Source of the DNA: Acanthornis magna
Taxonomy: Eukaryota > Chordata > Aves > Passeriformes > Acanthizidae
Direction: 5' to 3'
Length of the DNA stretch: 64,000 nucleotides
Assembly: GCA_036785705.1 (NCBI GenBank)
Contig: JAWUZG010000005.1
Location: forward strand, 3,772,501 to 3,836,500
Shown here: positions 1 to 13,995 of the stretch, in pieces
How positions within the stretch are numbered: the first letter of the stretch is position 1
How the letters are laid out: every line of letters begins with the position of its first letter
Position numbers and translations under genes: made by a program
The notes under the pieces: generated by a model
Told to the model about the DNA's origin: nothing
What the model saw: only the letters and a program-made list of their open reading frames with translations
The model's database searches: none

Positions 1-3000
1 TTTGGTTTTCTCAAGAAGGAAACGTGGCTGTGTGGAGAGAGGGAGAGCTGTGGTGTGCTGTGGACTGTCCCCCATCCAGGCACCTCTCCCTTCAGGCCAG
101 AGATTGTCTCTGCTGGTTGAAGCCGGTCTCTTACACCATGCTTGGCCTCTCCCAGGGTAAAGGCTTTCATTTATGCCAGGTTTAGCAGGGGAGAGTCAGT
201 ACAGAAAACAGAGTTCTCAGTGTGTGCTCCTCAGGGTGGTAACATCTGTGATATATGTGCTTGCCCTCATTCAGTGAGTGCAGCTTCATTCCTAATTAAG
301 AATTGCAGTAATCAGCCAAGAGGCTTATTGTGTGAAGTTGAGGAGCCAAAATTATTTGTGAATTCAGGTTCAATGGATTTTTTTCAGCCACCCCAGAAAT
401 GTTTCATTCCTACATTTTGCAACAAAGCGCTTTCATTTTGTAACAAATCTAATTTCCTTCCTAGAGTGTGAAATGGTAATTTTGTTTTGCTGTAAAGACT
501 ATTCTTGGGTTGATCCAAGCCACTAGTATTGTTGTGAGGTTTTTTGAAGTTTGGTTGTCAGCTTGAAAAAATTAACTATTTGCATAGTTGGGTCCATGAG
601 ACAGATCCAGAGCTCTGGAGCCGTATCTGGGATCCAGGTCTCTGCCAAGAAACAGGATCAACTGACGAGACTGGACAGCCTCCCTGCATTTATTTGGCCA
701 TGGGCAAAATGATGTATCCAATATGTTCCTTACAAAGCTTTGTCTTTGCTGGCTGTGGAGCTGCAGAGGGTATGGATAAGGTAATGGTTTGCTGCTTTGT
801 TTCCAATCAGTTGGCAGTTTATAACTTTGCTTTTGTAAGTACTCCTATAACATTCTACTACTACTTCGATTCTGCTTGGTTTTTATGGGTCGAAAAGTTT
901 ACCAAATGCCAGCAAAATGTGGTGGTTTTTTTGTCTGGGGCCTCAGAAAATATCTGAGCCAGTGCCCCTAAATAGCATGTTGCTGGAGGATTAGCTGTTG
1001 TGTGTAACCTAGAAATGAGAGCAATCATGGCCTATTTATGAGATATTAACCCATCAGGAATCCCACTCCAAACAAATATGATTTATAAAGTGTTATTACA
1101 TCGCTGCTACAGCGTCACCCAGCAACTCAATTAGAAAGGCAAAAAATGCTGTTTGAGAGCCCGTTTTGGTCAATGAAAAGACACCATCAATGTCAGTGGT
1201 GTGTGAGGCCAAACTCTGGGGGAAGGAGTCCTTCAGCAAGGGGGAACCTCTTCCATGGAACTGAGACAAAAACACACTGCTCTGAGTTCCAAAGGCAAAG
1301 GGATGTGATGTGATTCCAGTGTGTGCATTTGGTGTATTTACACCAGTGCATTTCACACCTAAAGACAAGTCTTGACTGTAATTCAGCGTTTCCTGTGTAC
1401 TAATCTGGATTTAACCCTTGGCCATCTGTGGCATCTTTCAGTCTGACTAAACTAAAACACTTTAGGTTGTTTTGTTGCCTTTCCCAATGCCCAAATAGGC
1501 TCTGTGGGTTATGCCTAAGGATTCTGCCCTCATCCTTGTGCACATGTGTACATCATGTGGAGCATTTTCATCTTCATCCTCTCAGTACACACACACGTGT
1601 CTGTCTATCTGTGGATTCTTGGAGGTGCTTCAGCTTTTTGTTGTTTCTGCCCAGTCATTTGGAATTACTCTCTCCAGCTTTCTGTAAGGTTTAGTCACTC
1701 GTGCTTCTCCTTTGGGTTTGTCAAATATTGTTATAGAAATAGATAGTACTTGGCTGGTTGTACACTCCTTTTAGCTTTGGTTCCACTACTTGCAAGTGCT
1801 CTCAAATGCTTTCCCACTGAAAGAAGGTCCTTCCTAGTTTTGGTCTCTTTTGATTAGGATCTTTCAATTTCATGATAATTTTTGAAGCCTGGGCAGTGCT
1901 GTACACAATAGTATTTTTTCTGAAGTTTCCTACATGGATTCTACAGTGTGTTGACGAGTGCTGACCCAGAGCTGCAGCTGCAAAAGGGTTTGCAAGGATA
2001 ACAATTATAAGTATTTCCTTTTCATTCTTAACATTGTGTGTGCTGTGTGAGCCCAGACAGTGATAGTTTCAGCTATGTAATGGCTCCACGAACATGTCAT
2101 AGCAGATGCTATTGTAGAAGGACAAATCTCACCTCACTTGTGTTTTGCATTTTAGGCCCTTTGTGCATTTAGACAATGACACCTACCCATGCAGCAATGT
2201 TATCTTTCCCATGGGCTTTTTTTATACTGGCAATCTGGGGGGAGGAGATATTTCCAAAGGTCATCATGCGAGCTAATAATCTATTTTAAATGAGATGATG
2301 TTGAAATTCTCATGCTTAAAATTCATGTTTGTCTATGCATTTTTTGTGTCTTGAACCAGGTTATTGTATAATATTTCTATTCACAGGCGCCCCCAAACAG
2401 ACAACTCCTGTCCTCTTCACATTTTTGTTTTTCTCAGTATATGCCTGTATACATTTATTTGTACCAAAAATAAAACGTCTTATTAAGATAGAATCTTATT
2501 TTACCTGCCACACACCTTGCCCTTCATGCCAGTTTTCTATATGTCATTCCACATTTACCTCTTCACGTATTGCAGGCAAATGTGGTCTCTGCCGTTTGCT
2601 TACCCTTGTATTCTCTCTGTGTGCCTTGGTATGTCTTTTAATTAGATGCACTTCTGTTCTTTCGCTGCTCATTAACCCTTTCTTTGGAGGAGCAGCTTCC
2701 CTTAGCCCGGCAAACACCCTCTGTTTTTCCCAAAGTCAAGTCCATTTCCCTCAGTAACCTTGATTTCACCAGCTATCAGTTATACCACAAATAATTCAGC
2801 CTCTAATTAGTCCATCTGTTAACTATTCAAGTACACATGACTTATCTTTATTATATAACATAATGGTCAGTTGCCTTACCTGCTAGTGATATTTTGGTAT
2901 GAAAAATATGTTTTTCTGCTTGTGACATTCCCATGTTGCCAATGTGCCCCCTATGGAATATACTGCAGATTACACAGTTTTACACTCTGTGCCAGGCAAA

Positions 3001-6000
3001 GTGAGAAGGATTTCAACCTCTCTAATATTTCTTTTTCTGCAATTGTTGTGACTTCCAAGAAAGCACAGGTGCTTTGTAGTTACCCCCGTCTGTTCTTTGC
3101 CAGATTTCTTTAACTTAGAGAGATTGATCTAACACAATTTTATGGAAAAAAAATTATTTACCTCTGATAACAAAGTCATGACATTTTTTACCTTAATTTC
3201 CTACTGTCAGTGCCATGAGCCAAGGTTACATTTCTGTTACATGATGAGAGTCAGTTATTAATTGACCACTTGAAATATCTAACCTGTATTTTCTGATCTG
3301 GCATCGAGTTGAGAACTTTTCATTCATTCAGAATTGTCATAATCTTGGGAACAAAACTTTATTATTGGTCATCATCAGTGCTGTGACAAATGTTCAAGTT
3401 TCTAAATTAATTTTCAGGGAGTTTTTCATTCCTGGGGTTTTTTTCTAGATAATTTGTCATTACTTGGCAAAACAAGCTGTGTGCTCTGGAAGGTTGTGTT
3501 TAAGATTTGACTTTCTTGGAGCACAACACAAGACTGAGTACAGATAAATGTGATGTATAACAGTTTTACTAGAATGTGTCTATTGTACTGTGTCTTGTGT
3601 GCTCACCAGGGTTTATAAGATTATTATTAGCGGTTTGTTTTGACCCAGGAGAACTACCACTTTTCTGATAGGTCTTTATTATTACACTCTCCCTACAAAA
3701 ATGGGGAGAATGTATCTAGAGCCAGAAGAAAGTTCTCCTTTTGTAATCCTGAAAAGATGTCTTCTGCAATTTTATTTTCATGGCTCAGCATTGCGCTGAA
3801 AACATATGCTGTTGGAGATTTTGTGGTTTCTCAGCTCACGTAGAGATTTCAAGCAACTCAGCCAGCAGTGAGAGGTGTCTTGAAAACTGGACAAGACTCT
3901 TTTAGGTTTTACTTATGTAAAAACTCCTTTGTCATTCATTATCAGTTTGTTGCCTACCTTGAAAACTGCGGGTAAAAGCTGTACCTTTCACACAGCTTTT
4001 TGGAGTGTTGAACTCAGAGTTCCTTGTGCAAGCTGGCCAACAATTATGGCAATATGTTGTTCAGTGTTATCTCTAAATCTCCTTTATTCCTTCCACCATT
4101 CACGGTGAGCCCCAAAAGTTCTTTGATGGGACAGAGAAGAATTAATGCCGAAGTTGAATGAGTTACAGCCGCTACCACCTAATTAAAATGATTTTGTGCC
4201 AGTTGCTTTTGTTGGGCAGGATCCACACATAATATGATTTTAATCCTGTTTATATACACTCCTGGGACAGATTTGAGATCAGTGCTGCCATTTAAGTGAG
4301 GTTAATCAAGCATACTGTATGCAGCCTTTGTTTCTCTATTGTGTGGGAAAGGTGACTGGAGCTGCTGGGATCCTGGCTGGCCGTTCCCTGGAAAACCACA
4401 ACTTTCTTGTTACCAGAGTGTCTGATCATTAACCCAAGCCCAGCCCCACTGCCTCCTCCTGCCTGCTCCTTGGGACTGTACAGCTGCTGCTATTCACAGA
4501 GGAGCCCAGAGTTATGAACTGGCTTGTCCTGGCAGCGGATCTGGGGCTGCACGGAGGCTGGAAAACAAGTGAAAAATAATTACATCTTCCCTAAAAACAA
4601 ACACTATTTTTTGTATTCTCGGTGCATTTTATGTGTATGTAAAGGACATTATGGCAAAATGAAAAAGACCCTCATAAAAATCCTTCTTGAAAAGTATTGT
4701 TGCTGACAGCCGTGACCTCTGTGAGTCTGCATGTTTACCCATAATTCATAATTAACAAAGACATTAGAACTGCCACTAGAGGATTCTGGGCTTTATTTCT
4801 TTCTAACTGGGCAGTACTAATGCTGGAAGTGCTCCCAATTCAGTGATTTAACATTTCAGGAAATCTTGGAGAGGCAGCAGAAGCCTCCTTATATAGTTCA
4901 TACTCTGGGACTGTGGTTATACAGATATGGCTGAGATAATTATTCAGCTCTTGTTATTGCTATAGTTCTGCACCTGATCCCTGAGCCATTAGAGCACTCT
5001 GCAGGTTATTACAACTATCAAACATCAAGGTCTCTTTTCTAGTCTCTCGACTATGTGGTTATCATTTTACTTCTTTTAAATCCTCCATCTGCAGAGAAAG
5101 CTTCGATGCTCTAACTTGGAGATCTGCTAACGTTTTTTTTTTATGACTTCCCAAAGGAGGCCCTTTCCTTACCAGCACATTAACATAAAAATATGAACTT
5201 AGACTTTCTCTGCTTGTGTTGTATTTATTTTTCTCCCTCTTGTTCATTTCTTCTTCGAGATGCTGTGCACCTACACTTTAATCTGGGTGGAGAAGGAGCA
5301 CAGGGAGCTGGGGGTCTTTAGAACCGTAAAACGCCATGAAATCTCCCCAAGATTTTAGTGTTTATGGGGTGAATTAAGTCAATGTTGATTTTTAACTGAT
5401 ACATTTCTTTACAAACATTTCTACCTCACTGCTGCTTTTCAAGCTGGATAAAAATTGAATGAAGATTAAATGGTACCTTCAAATGAGGCTTTGACTCAGT
5501 CTGTATTTAGAGATTCCTGACTGGAGGTGGGTGGTCCCCAGATAACATTTAAGATGGGGAAGCTTCTTGGGAGATAATCCTTGCTGTATGTGATAACATC
5601 AGTCTATTGTCACCTGGCTTTCACTGATGACCTGAAACCAAACCCCAAAATACGATAAATTGTGGAAATCTGAATATCCCAGTCCTTCTTCGAGGTATTC
5701 AGGGGGCAGGAATTCAGTGGGATGATGCTGTTTGGGATAATTTTGTGAGGTAAGGGCGTGGAGCAGACCTGTGTCAGCTGCGTCATAGGGGAAAGCAGGA
5801 GCCAATGCTGCTTTGTGCACGAGGGAGCTGGGCTTTGGGAAAGCTGCGTTCTGCGCGACAGCAACAAAACACCTGCAGAAGGCATCCCATCAGCACCAGG
5901 CAGACTGAGGGGGGAGCTCATCCACTCACAAACAGGATGGCAAAAGGAGCAAACATATGCTTGCCGTACTTAATATTGCTGTACTGTCGTCCCACAACAT

Positions 6001-9000
6001 ATTCCCCTAAATGGGCATTAGCTTTATGGGCAGAGCAGGAGGATGTGGAACAGGAGAAAATAAAAACATCATGTATGTGCTGGGTTTTTGGGTTATTTTC
6101 ATTTTTTTCAACACAATGTGTAATTTAACAGATATATAATTTATGTTAGACAGAGGAGTGAATGTATAATGCATGTTATGCTATTTTTAAAATCACAGAT
6201 ATTAGCAAGTGTCTCTGGAAAGCTGTGGGTTTATGAAATGAAAGCAAAGGGTAATTATGCTGTGACTGGTGCTTTACTTGTTCTCTGGTTATTCTTATGT
6301 ATTTTTTCTCTCTCCTCTGCATGGCCTTGCATAAGAATAGCACTTTTGCACCAACTCGTTGTTAAGGTCTTTCAACAGAAAAATTTAATGTTTTTGGATT
6401 AAAAATACCCATCGTTTGCCTGTTGTGTTTTATATTCTATTAGTGTGACATTAAAATAAACAGACTTTACCCACAGGTTGTTGGGAGGAACTTGAATATT
6501 TTCTTACATTGAAATAGTTCTCTGAAATATACAGAGATATATAAACTACGGATGTTTCTGACCAGTGGAACTGGTCAAAAATTGTAAAAATACACAGAAT
6601 TTAAGATTTAAATAATCCATTAATTTTTTTTTTTCTATACTTTTGGGACATACTATAAAAGACATATTTTAATTTTTTTTAAAGAGTTAGAATTACTGTG
6701 GCTGACAAATTGTAAGAGCACATTATTCATGTGCACAACTCCAACCAGCTACACTGCAGGCCTGAAGGGCCTTTCAACTTTAGAAGTTATATTTTAAAAA
6801 AATGTAAACATTCTTATCTTTCAGGTGGCTAATATAAATCTGGCTAAATATCCTGCACTGCCTGCAGAATTCCTCACCAACACAATTGATGAAAGCACAC
6901 GGCTAGGGAAATAAAGATAATTTACTTAGCTGAATATTACTGGCTTTCTTAAAGATAGATTAATTAGGAAGTAGGATCAGAACCATTTAGAGCAGAAATA
7001 AAAGGCGTTGGGAACAGCACTGAGGAGATAAGTGGTGTCACCCTTAATACAGAGCCTGTTGTTCTACACAGCTTTCTCTTGTTTAAAATCAATGTGTGCT
7101 TGCCACTTCAAAGCCAGAGTTCCAACTTCATGCATACGTGCAAAAACTTGGACTTGCATCCTGGTGGATTTAGGACAGATATAAGAATTGACTTTGACCT
7201 TAGGATGGAATAATCCACACCTCGTTTGCATTAATCCTTGTCTTGAAATAATAATAACTAGATTTATGATATTTATTAACTTATCACTTGCTTTGGACTG
7301 TGAAGCCACATCAATCAGAAAATGAGTCATGAGCTAATTTTCAGGTATTTAATATTACACCGTGAGTGGAACCTTGTTATGATGCTTCTCATGAAAGATG
7401 AAGAATGGGAATTTGATAGAAATGGTTAATTATGCATTTTTACTTTATTTTAGAAACACATTGGAATTTCAGATCTATACCTGTGTTGACCTAAGATAAG
7501 GCTTCTTGCTTCCCTGTGCCATCAACCGTTCATCATGTTTGGAGACACTGCCGGGAACTTCCCTTCTGGTACCTCTGGAGCAAAGGTGACTTCCCTTCCA
7601 TGGTTTTCCTTTTAAAGACAGACACACATACATGGAATATAGCATTATATGGGCGGTCTGTTGGATAAATGGAACAGTTACACAGTAAATCCTTAGTTTC
7701 CTTGGTTATAGAGTCTAACTCTGAACCACCAAACTTCAAATTAAGAGGTGAATTGCGTTGCTTAAACTTCACAGTCATTTTGTGAGCTTAGGCACAATGG
7801 CACCTCATTGTTGTGTAAGTAGATATCATACACTGAAAGGAAAAATATACAAGATGTTTTATAGGACCTATATTCTGTGTTACTCAGGATTGTATCAGCA
7901 TTCCTTTCAGAAGCATTGTCTCGCTGGTCATTTTCCCAATGAATGAGTGGATGTTGGCAAAATCAGAGTGCAAGGGAAGTGTTTCAGGCTATTAAGCTAA
8001 AGTTAAGTGAATACATAACAAAGTGGTGCTTATATATATTTATCCTTCCAAGTATCCCATCTCTGGTGCTGGGGTTTGACCCACATTGTCATATGGGGCT
8101 GCGCTCACTGGTGTGTACATCACAAAACCAAATAAAAAACCTGGCTGCATCCTTCACTTGCTCCACTGCAACTCTACTTTGCAGCAAATATTTTATGTAA
8201 ACTCCTCCTCTACCTGGGTCTTGAGTAGTTGAGTAATAGTGAATGGTTCTTCAGTTCTTGATTTCTATTACAGTTATACCTTAATGTCTACTGTTTTTCT
8301 CATCTTTCTAATAGATTAGGAGCAACACCTTTTCTTCCCCCTCACAGAAAATGTGTTTTAAAGAAGTGAGGTTAGATTTTAATTTGTATTCTTGCATAGT
8401 AGCCACTTACTAATGTTAAAAGTCTTTATTCTCTTCTCTCTTTTAATGCATGCACGTCACTAGTGGTTAGGTGTGAAGTGATATATCATTTTCCATTTCA
8501 AAAGCATTGATCTAAGTCTCCTTCACTGAGAGGGATTTCTTCTTTTTTTGTCTTAAATAAATCTTAGTGAAGCAGCGTAACGTTCCAGGTCAGTCCTGTA
8601 GGACCACTCCAGTCTCGGTGTAAGCGCTGCTGCAGAGCATGGAAACTTGCTGGCACAGGATTGCAAAGTGACTCTGCGGGGGCTGGATGACTTCCAGCCA
8701 GCAATGAACCACAGCCAAGAAATGCCAATATGGATAATGCAAACAAGAGAGATTTGGGGCACATTTCGATTTAACCATCTGATTTAATTGACAGAATAAA
8801 TGCACCTGTCATCGGGTAATATTCTTGTGATTAGTTTTGGCTGTGCTGATGAAACGATGTTAAAAGAATGTCAGAACAACCTGTCCTGGGACTCCTACAG
8901 GCAGTTTCAAGCTAAGGAAGGTCAGTTTTCAACTAGATAAAAGATTTAGAATTATTTCTTCTCTCTTTGTGGTTGCATGTGTCTTTTACTGAGACGCAGA

Positions 9001-9200
9001 ACAATTTGTCTTGCATATTCTCCCTCTGCAGCCATAACAAAATGGGTCCTGGGTCTAAACAAACACACTTCAGTGAAACCCTGGTTTTCCCAGGCTTTGT
9101 TAAGGCCATTGTGAGTCTGGAAGGAGATGCATTTCCAAGGGCACCCTTTGCCTGTTTGTACATTGTCCTTCAGAATCGGTGGCCTTTGTGGAAACGGCAC
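1..9200. other. Unique AT-rich non-coding DNA
   Basis: No recognisable exon, RNA gene or mobile element is seen. The longest open frame is 142 codons on the plus strand at 2329-2757. It is rich in F, C, L and S, as expected when T-rich DNA is read by chance, and has no domain signature. A short CA-rich run lies near 1588-1600 and A/T-only stretches occur near 6600-6680. TAAT-type motifs are scattered through the region. It could be intergenic or intronic. Confidence 0.6.
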
Positions 9201-12200
9201 CTCGTTTAAGAGGGGTGGTGCCAGAAGCTTTTGCATCCCATTCCCCTCATCCCAAGGAAAAGAGTGGCAGCCCTGAGGCCACACCCACCTTCAGGTGATC
9301 TCTGCACCAGAAAGCAGGAGTTGGCTGTGAGCAACAGGGTCTCCTTTGGGCTGGGACAGGTGACATTTTTGAGCCTTATCAGTGGACGTCAAGGTAAATC
9401 GTGGGTTAATCAAAGTTTTCTTTATTGTTACTGCCTGTGATGCTGTGTCTGTACATGTAAGCTGTGGACAAGGCCAACTTTGCTGGTGCGTGATGAGGAA
9501 AAACTCTTGGTTTGAAAAGGTAAACTGGCAAGATGGACAAAGGTGTGGAGAAAAGACAGGTGAGGCTCTCCATTTTATGGGGGAACTGTTCTGCTGGAGG
9601 GGAAAGGTTCCTAAGGAGTTGCACCTCCTCCACGAGCAGTTGAATGGGACTTGCAGCTTGTCCATAGCACCGGCTAGGGATTCACGGTGCCACGTGCACG
9701 GAGCGGCTGTGAGCACATGGCTGCTCATCCCTCAGTACAGATGGAGCTGCAGCTGTCCCTGTTCCAGAGGGGCAACTTGAGGACAAGGCAATTGGATGAC
9801 TTGCCAGAGGTCACAGCTGAGGTCTGTGCCAGCACAGGGAATGAATCTAAATTCCTTCAGGCCCAGGGCCTTACGTACAAAACTCTGCTCCTATTAATAA
9901 CAGAGAAATAATACTTTGGTTCAGAACCACATTTCCCGTGGTGTTTAATCCCCCTTTTGGTGTACTTAAGAGCTTCAGGTTGATATTTATTTCCTTTAAG
10001 TGAGGATGTTGTAGTACTGAGGGTGTTATTTTAATGACAAACTTTCTTGTTGAAAATATGAATGTACAGCCAGCCCAGGCTCCCCCATGGGCAGTAGCTC
10101 AGGCTACCCAAAGCTGCTCCAGGGGAGTTAAACACTTGGACACCCACTTCTGGGGAAGGGGAAAAGCTCCTGCATCTGCTTCTCACTTGGATGGCTGAAG
10201 TAGCAGTGCCAGACAGGGATTTTGGACTAGATAAATAAATTCAGCATTTGAATATGTTTGTGTGCTGAGATATAATTTGTGAAAAACCAAATTGGTTCTG
10301 ATTGACAAGTTACAAATGGAGGGGGAGGGAAACGTAAGTTAACTTTCTCATGAACAGGATTGCAGAGCCAAAGTGGAACAAAATGTAAAATATCTTTTTT
10401 TTTACTAAAGTTTAGTTGGTTTTATTTTTACTAAGTCCATATGAACGAGACTGTAGGAGTGGAACTTGCCCTGTGGAGAGATATCCCCTAGATTTAGACA
10501 CCATCAAATTCCATTGCAGCTCCATGTTGAGTGGGGTTTGAGACCACACTGCTTTATTGCAGAGGTGTGAGTCTCATTTAGAGGGCAGAATTCCTGTACA
10601 AGTGCTCTTGGAGGTGCTCTATTTTCTCTTTGTCGCTTTTCTGAGCATAAACACGCATTAGCTCTCAGACAGCACCCAAATATCCCTTGAGTGACACACA
10701 GCTAACCATGAAATTGGGCGTTGCACCACGGTTTCACCCTCACGTCTTGAATAAAGTTTTGATTTCAACCCATTCAGACACCACACACTAAAGCCACTTA
10801 GTGAGCAGCCACTGGAGAGTGCTCAGTCTGCTGCCCCCAGTGGGATGCTGCATGTGCTGGGTCAGTCACACCACAGACAAAACCTGCTTTTGATGATGAG
10901 GATGGTGTTACAGATAATTTTGGAATTCCGTTTGGGGCTCTGTTAAAGGAGTCTGCCAGTGTTCCATCCAAAAAATTGCTCCTCTTAGCAAGCTTTATTA
11001 ACACTTTATTTTCCATGATGAGGCCTCCCATTGTATGCCTACTTACAGAGGATTGGAAATATTCAACCTGAGAGATGTTTTCTTCTAATTTACATGAGAA
11101 GAATATTTATCAGGTGTAATTGTATTGATTTCAGGGACAGCATGTAAGGCAGGGGCTCTAAGACTTCATAACAACTCAGAAAAATGAGTCTGTGCATATT
11201 TTAGACTTCAGTTTGTCAGATTAAACACATTAAAATTCTATGAGAGAAGAAACACTAAAATATCACTGTGAAATGAATTCAGCAGATTGTGCCATGGACA
11301 AGGCTCACAGGAAGAGAGGGGAGAAAGCAAAAACAAGTTTGAAACTTCCGTGTGGTTGGAAGTGTGGCTGCTTTAACTCCTTCACCTTGAGCTTTGAAAA
11401 TAAAATTTTAGGTTATCATGAGAAATGAGAAGACTGAGCAATATAAGGGATTATTTAGAAATGTGTTGTAACTTGTAAGCCTGCGAACTTGGGGTTTTTT
11501 TCAGTAGTCTTAAATGGACTTGGCATTAAAGAGAGAAGACCTTAATTTGGTTTCAAAAGTAGAACTGTTCAGCAAATAACATGCAGATGCTTTTTCTGGT
11601 TTCTCTCTGTCTAGATTTTTACATTCTATAAATTATAAACCGAAGTTCTCATGAAAAAGTTCTATTTCTGCCACTGTCCCAGCTTCAAGTTTCAGCAAAC
11701 TTGAGTAGTTGTGTCCAAGGTAACAGCAGCTTTCCTCCAGCTTTAAAGGACTCTTGAAGCAAGTGTTGCACATGCCATTAGAGCAAAGCACGTCTGGCTG
11801 ATGGATGTGGGGCTGGATCACTTCTCTGGATTGGTTTCCTTTGCTTCCCCTCATTCCTCCTCTTCCCTCTCGGTGTGAGCAGCTCCCTTGTGCTCCCAGA
11901 AGTGCAGTGCAGCCCCCGAGTCAGGGGAGAGGAGGAAATCGGCTCCCTGTGTGTGCAGGTGTGGGTGGAGTTGGGCTGAAAAGCCTCGGGGAGGGTGGAG
12001 CAGTTGTGTGGCTGCTGCTTCGCACCTGCCAGAGCATCACCTTCCCAGGGCTGGTGCCAGGGCAGGGCACTGAGGCAACCTGGGAAGCTGTGAGAACCTT
12101 TATCTTCTAGAGAAAAAACCCAGAGCATTTACAGGTGAAGGAAAGAAGTTGAAGCGACACCTCTTTTATTCAATTCTGTCTTTACAGAGGGGATAGGAAA

Positions 12201-13786
12201 CCAAAGTGACTTTTGATCCCAAGAACTGAAGTCTAGCACAGAGTAAACGGGTTCAAAATCTCTTGAGTTAATGAGCAGTGTGCCTGCTGTCCTGGAGGTG
12301 GCTTTGGCACTAAGTCTTAATGTTAATTCGCAGTTTCCATCCAGCTATCCCACTGCATCATTAAATCTCCCAGGAAATGCAAATACACATTGCCTGTCAT
12401 TATTCAATGAGAATATTGTTTAACATTTGCAGTGTATACACAACCCATTATAAAACTCAGTGGTGCATGCTCAGAAGCAAAATGTATTACTGTAGATATC
12501 AGTAGATAACTATTTATAATTAATCCTGTAGGAATAGCAGTTCTAACAGTAAGAAACATCTAAACTAAATGGAGGGTAAAAATGCCTGAGGTTATTTTCA
12601 TGGCTGTTTAGGTTACCGGTTTGGTCATTTCAGGGTCAGCCTTCATTCAGACAGCAAGAGAAGTGAGCTGGAATTCATTGCCCAGCAAATAGTAAATATT
12701 CAAAGAGGGGCTGAGCCTTATTATATGATCTAATTTTTGGTGTTTTGAATAAAGGACGTTCTGTTTAGGTTTGCGTGACTGTAGAGATAAAGCAGGGCTT
12801 TTTTTGCAGAATACCCTGCAATAGAAAGAGATTGGCTGAGTTCCAGTTTAAAGCTAAGCCAGCCCTGCAGAGGTGCCTGTCACAGGTGTTTCAATCAGTT
12901 CTTCCAAAGGAAGAATTTTTAATTCTCCTTAATATTCACATCATCAGTTGGGGAGAGCCCTCATTTCCGCCTATTAGCACGGCTTCCACCTGTAGGACAT
13001 GAAAAATGATCTGAGTTGAGTTCATCAGTGCTCTTCCTGAGAAATGACTCCATAATCGATTTGTAGGGGGAGAATACCTTACATTAATGACATTACTGGT
13101 CATTCTGCCTCTAATACCTCTCCTGTCACCTCTGCTCCTGGCTCTTCCTGGTCTCTGCCACAGCCCATTTTCTTCCCTTCTCAGTGTCCGTATGCAAAGC
13201 ACAGGCCTTTTACACCTGACGACTGAGAATTCCCCAGACAGAGCTAAGTGACCTTTCTTGAAAGTATGGGGTGTTCCTTAGACATAAACTGTGTCAAATG
13301 GAAATGATTAACCCCAAAATACAGTCCTATATTGCTGGATGTGGGACTGGGAGCTGTTCCTGCAGCCCTGGGCTGGGGGATCCAAGTTCTATATACATAT
13401 ATAATCCATTTATTTTATAAATGGTATGGGGTCTTGTTTGGAATTTGTTTTTTTTTTTTTTTTAAAAAAAAAGGTCTTGTTTCTAAGCTCATTTATTTCC
13501 TGGCCATTTGTGGTTGATTACTCAGACTTAACTTTTCTCTCTGTTACTCTCTCTCTTAATGTAAATAATAGTTCTTCAATTTAAACTGGAAATTTATCAG
13601 GGCTGTGACCATTTGCTGTCAATCACTGGAGTGTTAAGACAGAACTCCAGGCTTAGCCTAAAAGCCTTTTAAGACACAGGGGAAAAGCTACAAATGAAAA
13701 ATAAGTTAAGCTCTTATGCATCACTACAGATGTATTGGAAAACATTAGCATGGCAGTAAACTTAAAAAGATGGCAAAGTGACTTTT
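9201..13786. other. Unique non-coding DNA with modest GC rises
   Basis: No gene is recognised. GC content rises around 9200-9900 and 11800-12080 but with few CpGs, so these are not typical CpG islands. Overlapping open frames on both strands near 9291-9780 and 11778-12128 shadow each other and show no family motifs. The 20-mer at 11115-11134 recurs exactly at 16273-16292. From 12350 to 12600 the DNA is AT-rich with several TAAT cores and could be a regulatory element, but nothing here proves it. Confidence 0.5.
13448..13472. repeat. T(16)A(9) homopolymer junction
   Basis: A run of about 16 T is followed directly by about 9 A. The run can fold on itself as a weak hairpin. No transposon body or target-site duplication is recognisable on either side, so it is listed as low-complexity DNA only. 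Confidence 0.9.
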
Positions 13787-13995
13787 CACAGAATCAATTA
13801 GGCTGGAAAAGACCTCAGAGATAATTGAGTCCTAGCCTTGACTGAACACCACCTTGTCAGCCAGACCCTGGCACTAATTGCCATGTCCAGTGTTTCCTTA
13901 AACACCTCCAGGGATGAGGAGTCCACCACCTCCCTGGGCAGCCCTTTCCGATGTGTAACAACACTTTGTGTGAAAAAATTCCTCCTGATGTCCAA
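13787..13995 (-). mobile_element. CR1 LINE, 3' fragment (ORF2 C-terminus plus start of 3' UTR)
   Basis: Read on the minus strand, this codes for the extreme C-terminus of CR1 ORF2, the endonuclease/reverse-transcriptase polyprotein of the main avian LINE. The motif GLPREVVDSSSLEVFKETLD is visible, preceded by an FFTxxVV segment; together these are the hallmark of the CR1 C-terminus. The left end (13787 onward, CACAGAATCA) matches the start of the CR1 3' UTR in reverse orientation, but the usual 8-bp ATTCTATG tail repeats are not preserved. The copy is about 209 bp, so it is heavily 5'-truncated, as is typical for CR1. The frame stays open through most of the fragment, which suggests moderate age. 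It is the strongest single pointer to a bird genome. The subfamily cannot be set by eye. Confidence 0.93.

Noticed and set aside
2329..2757. 142-codon plus-strand open frame with hydrophobic stretches
   Set aside because: Hydrophobic, cysteine-rich composition follows from T-rich DNA. There is no clear membrane-protein pattern or splice context.
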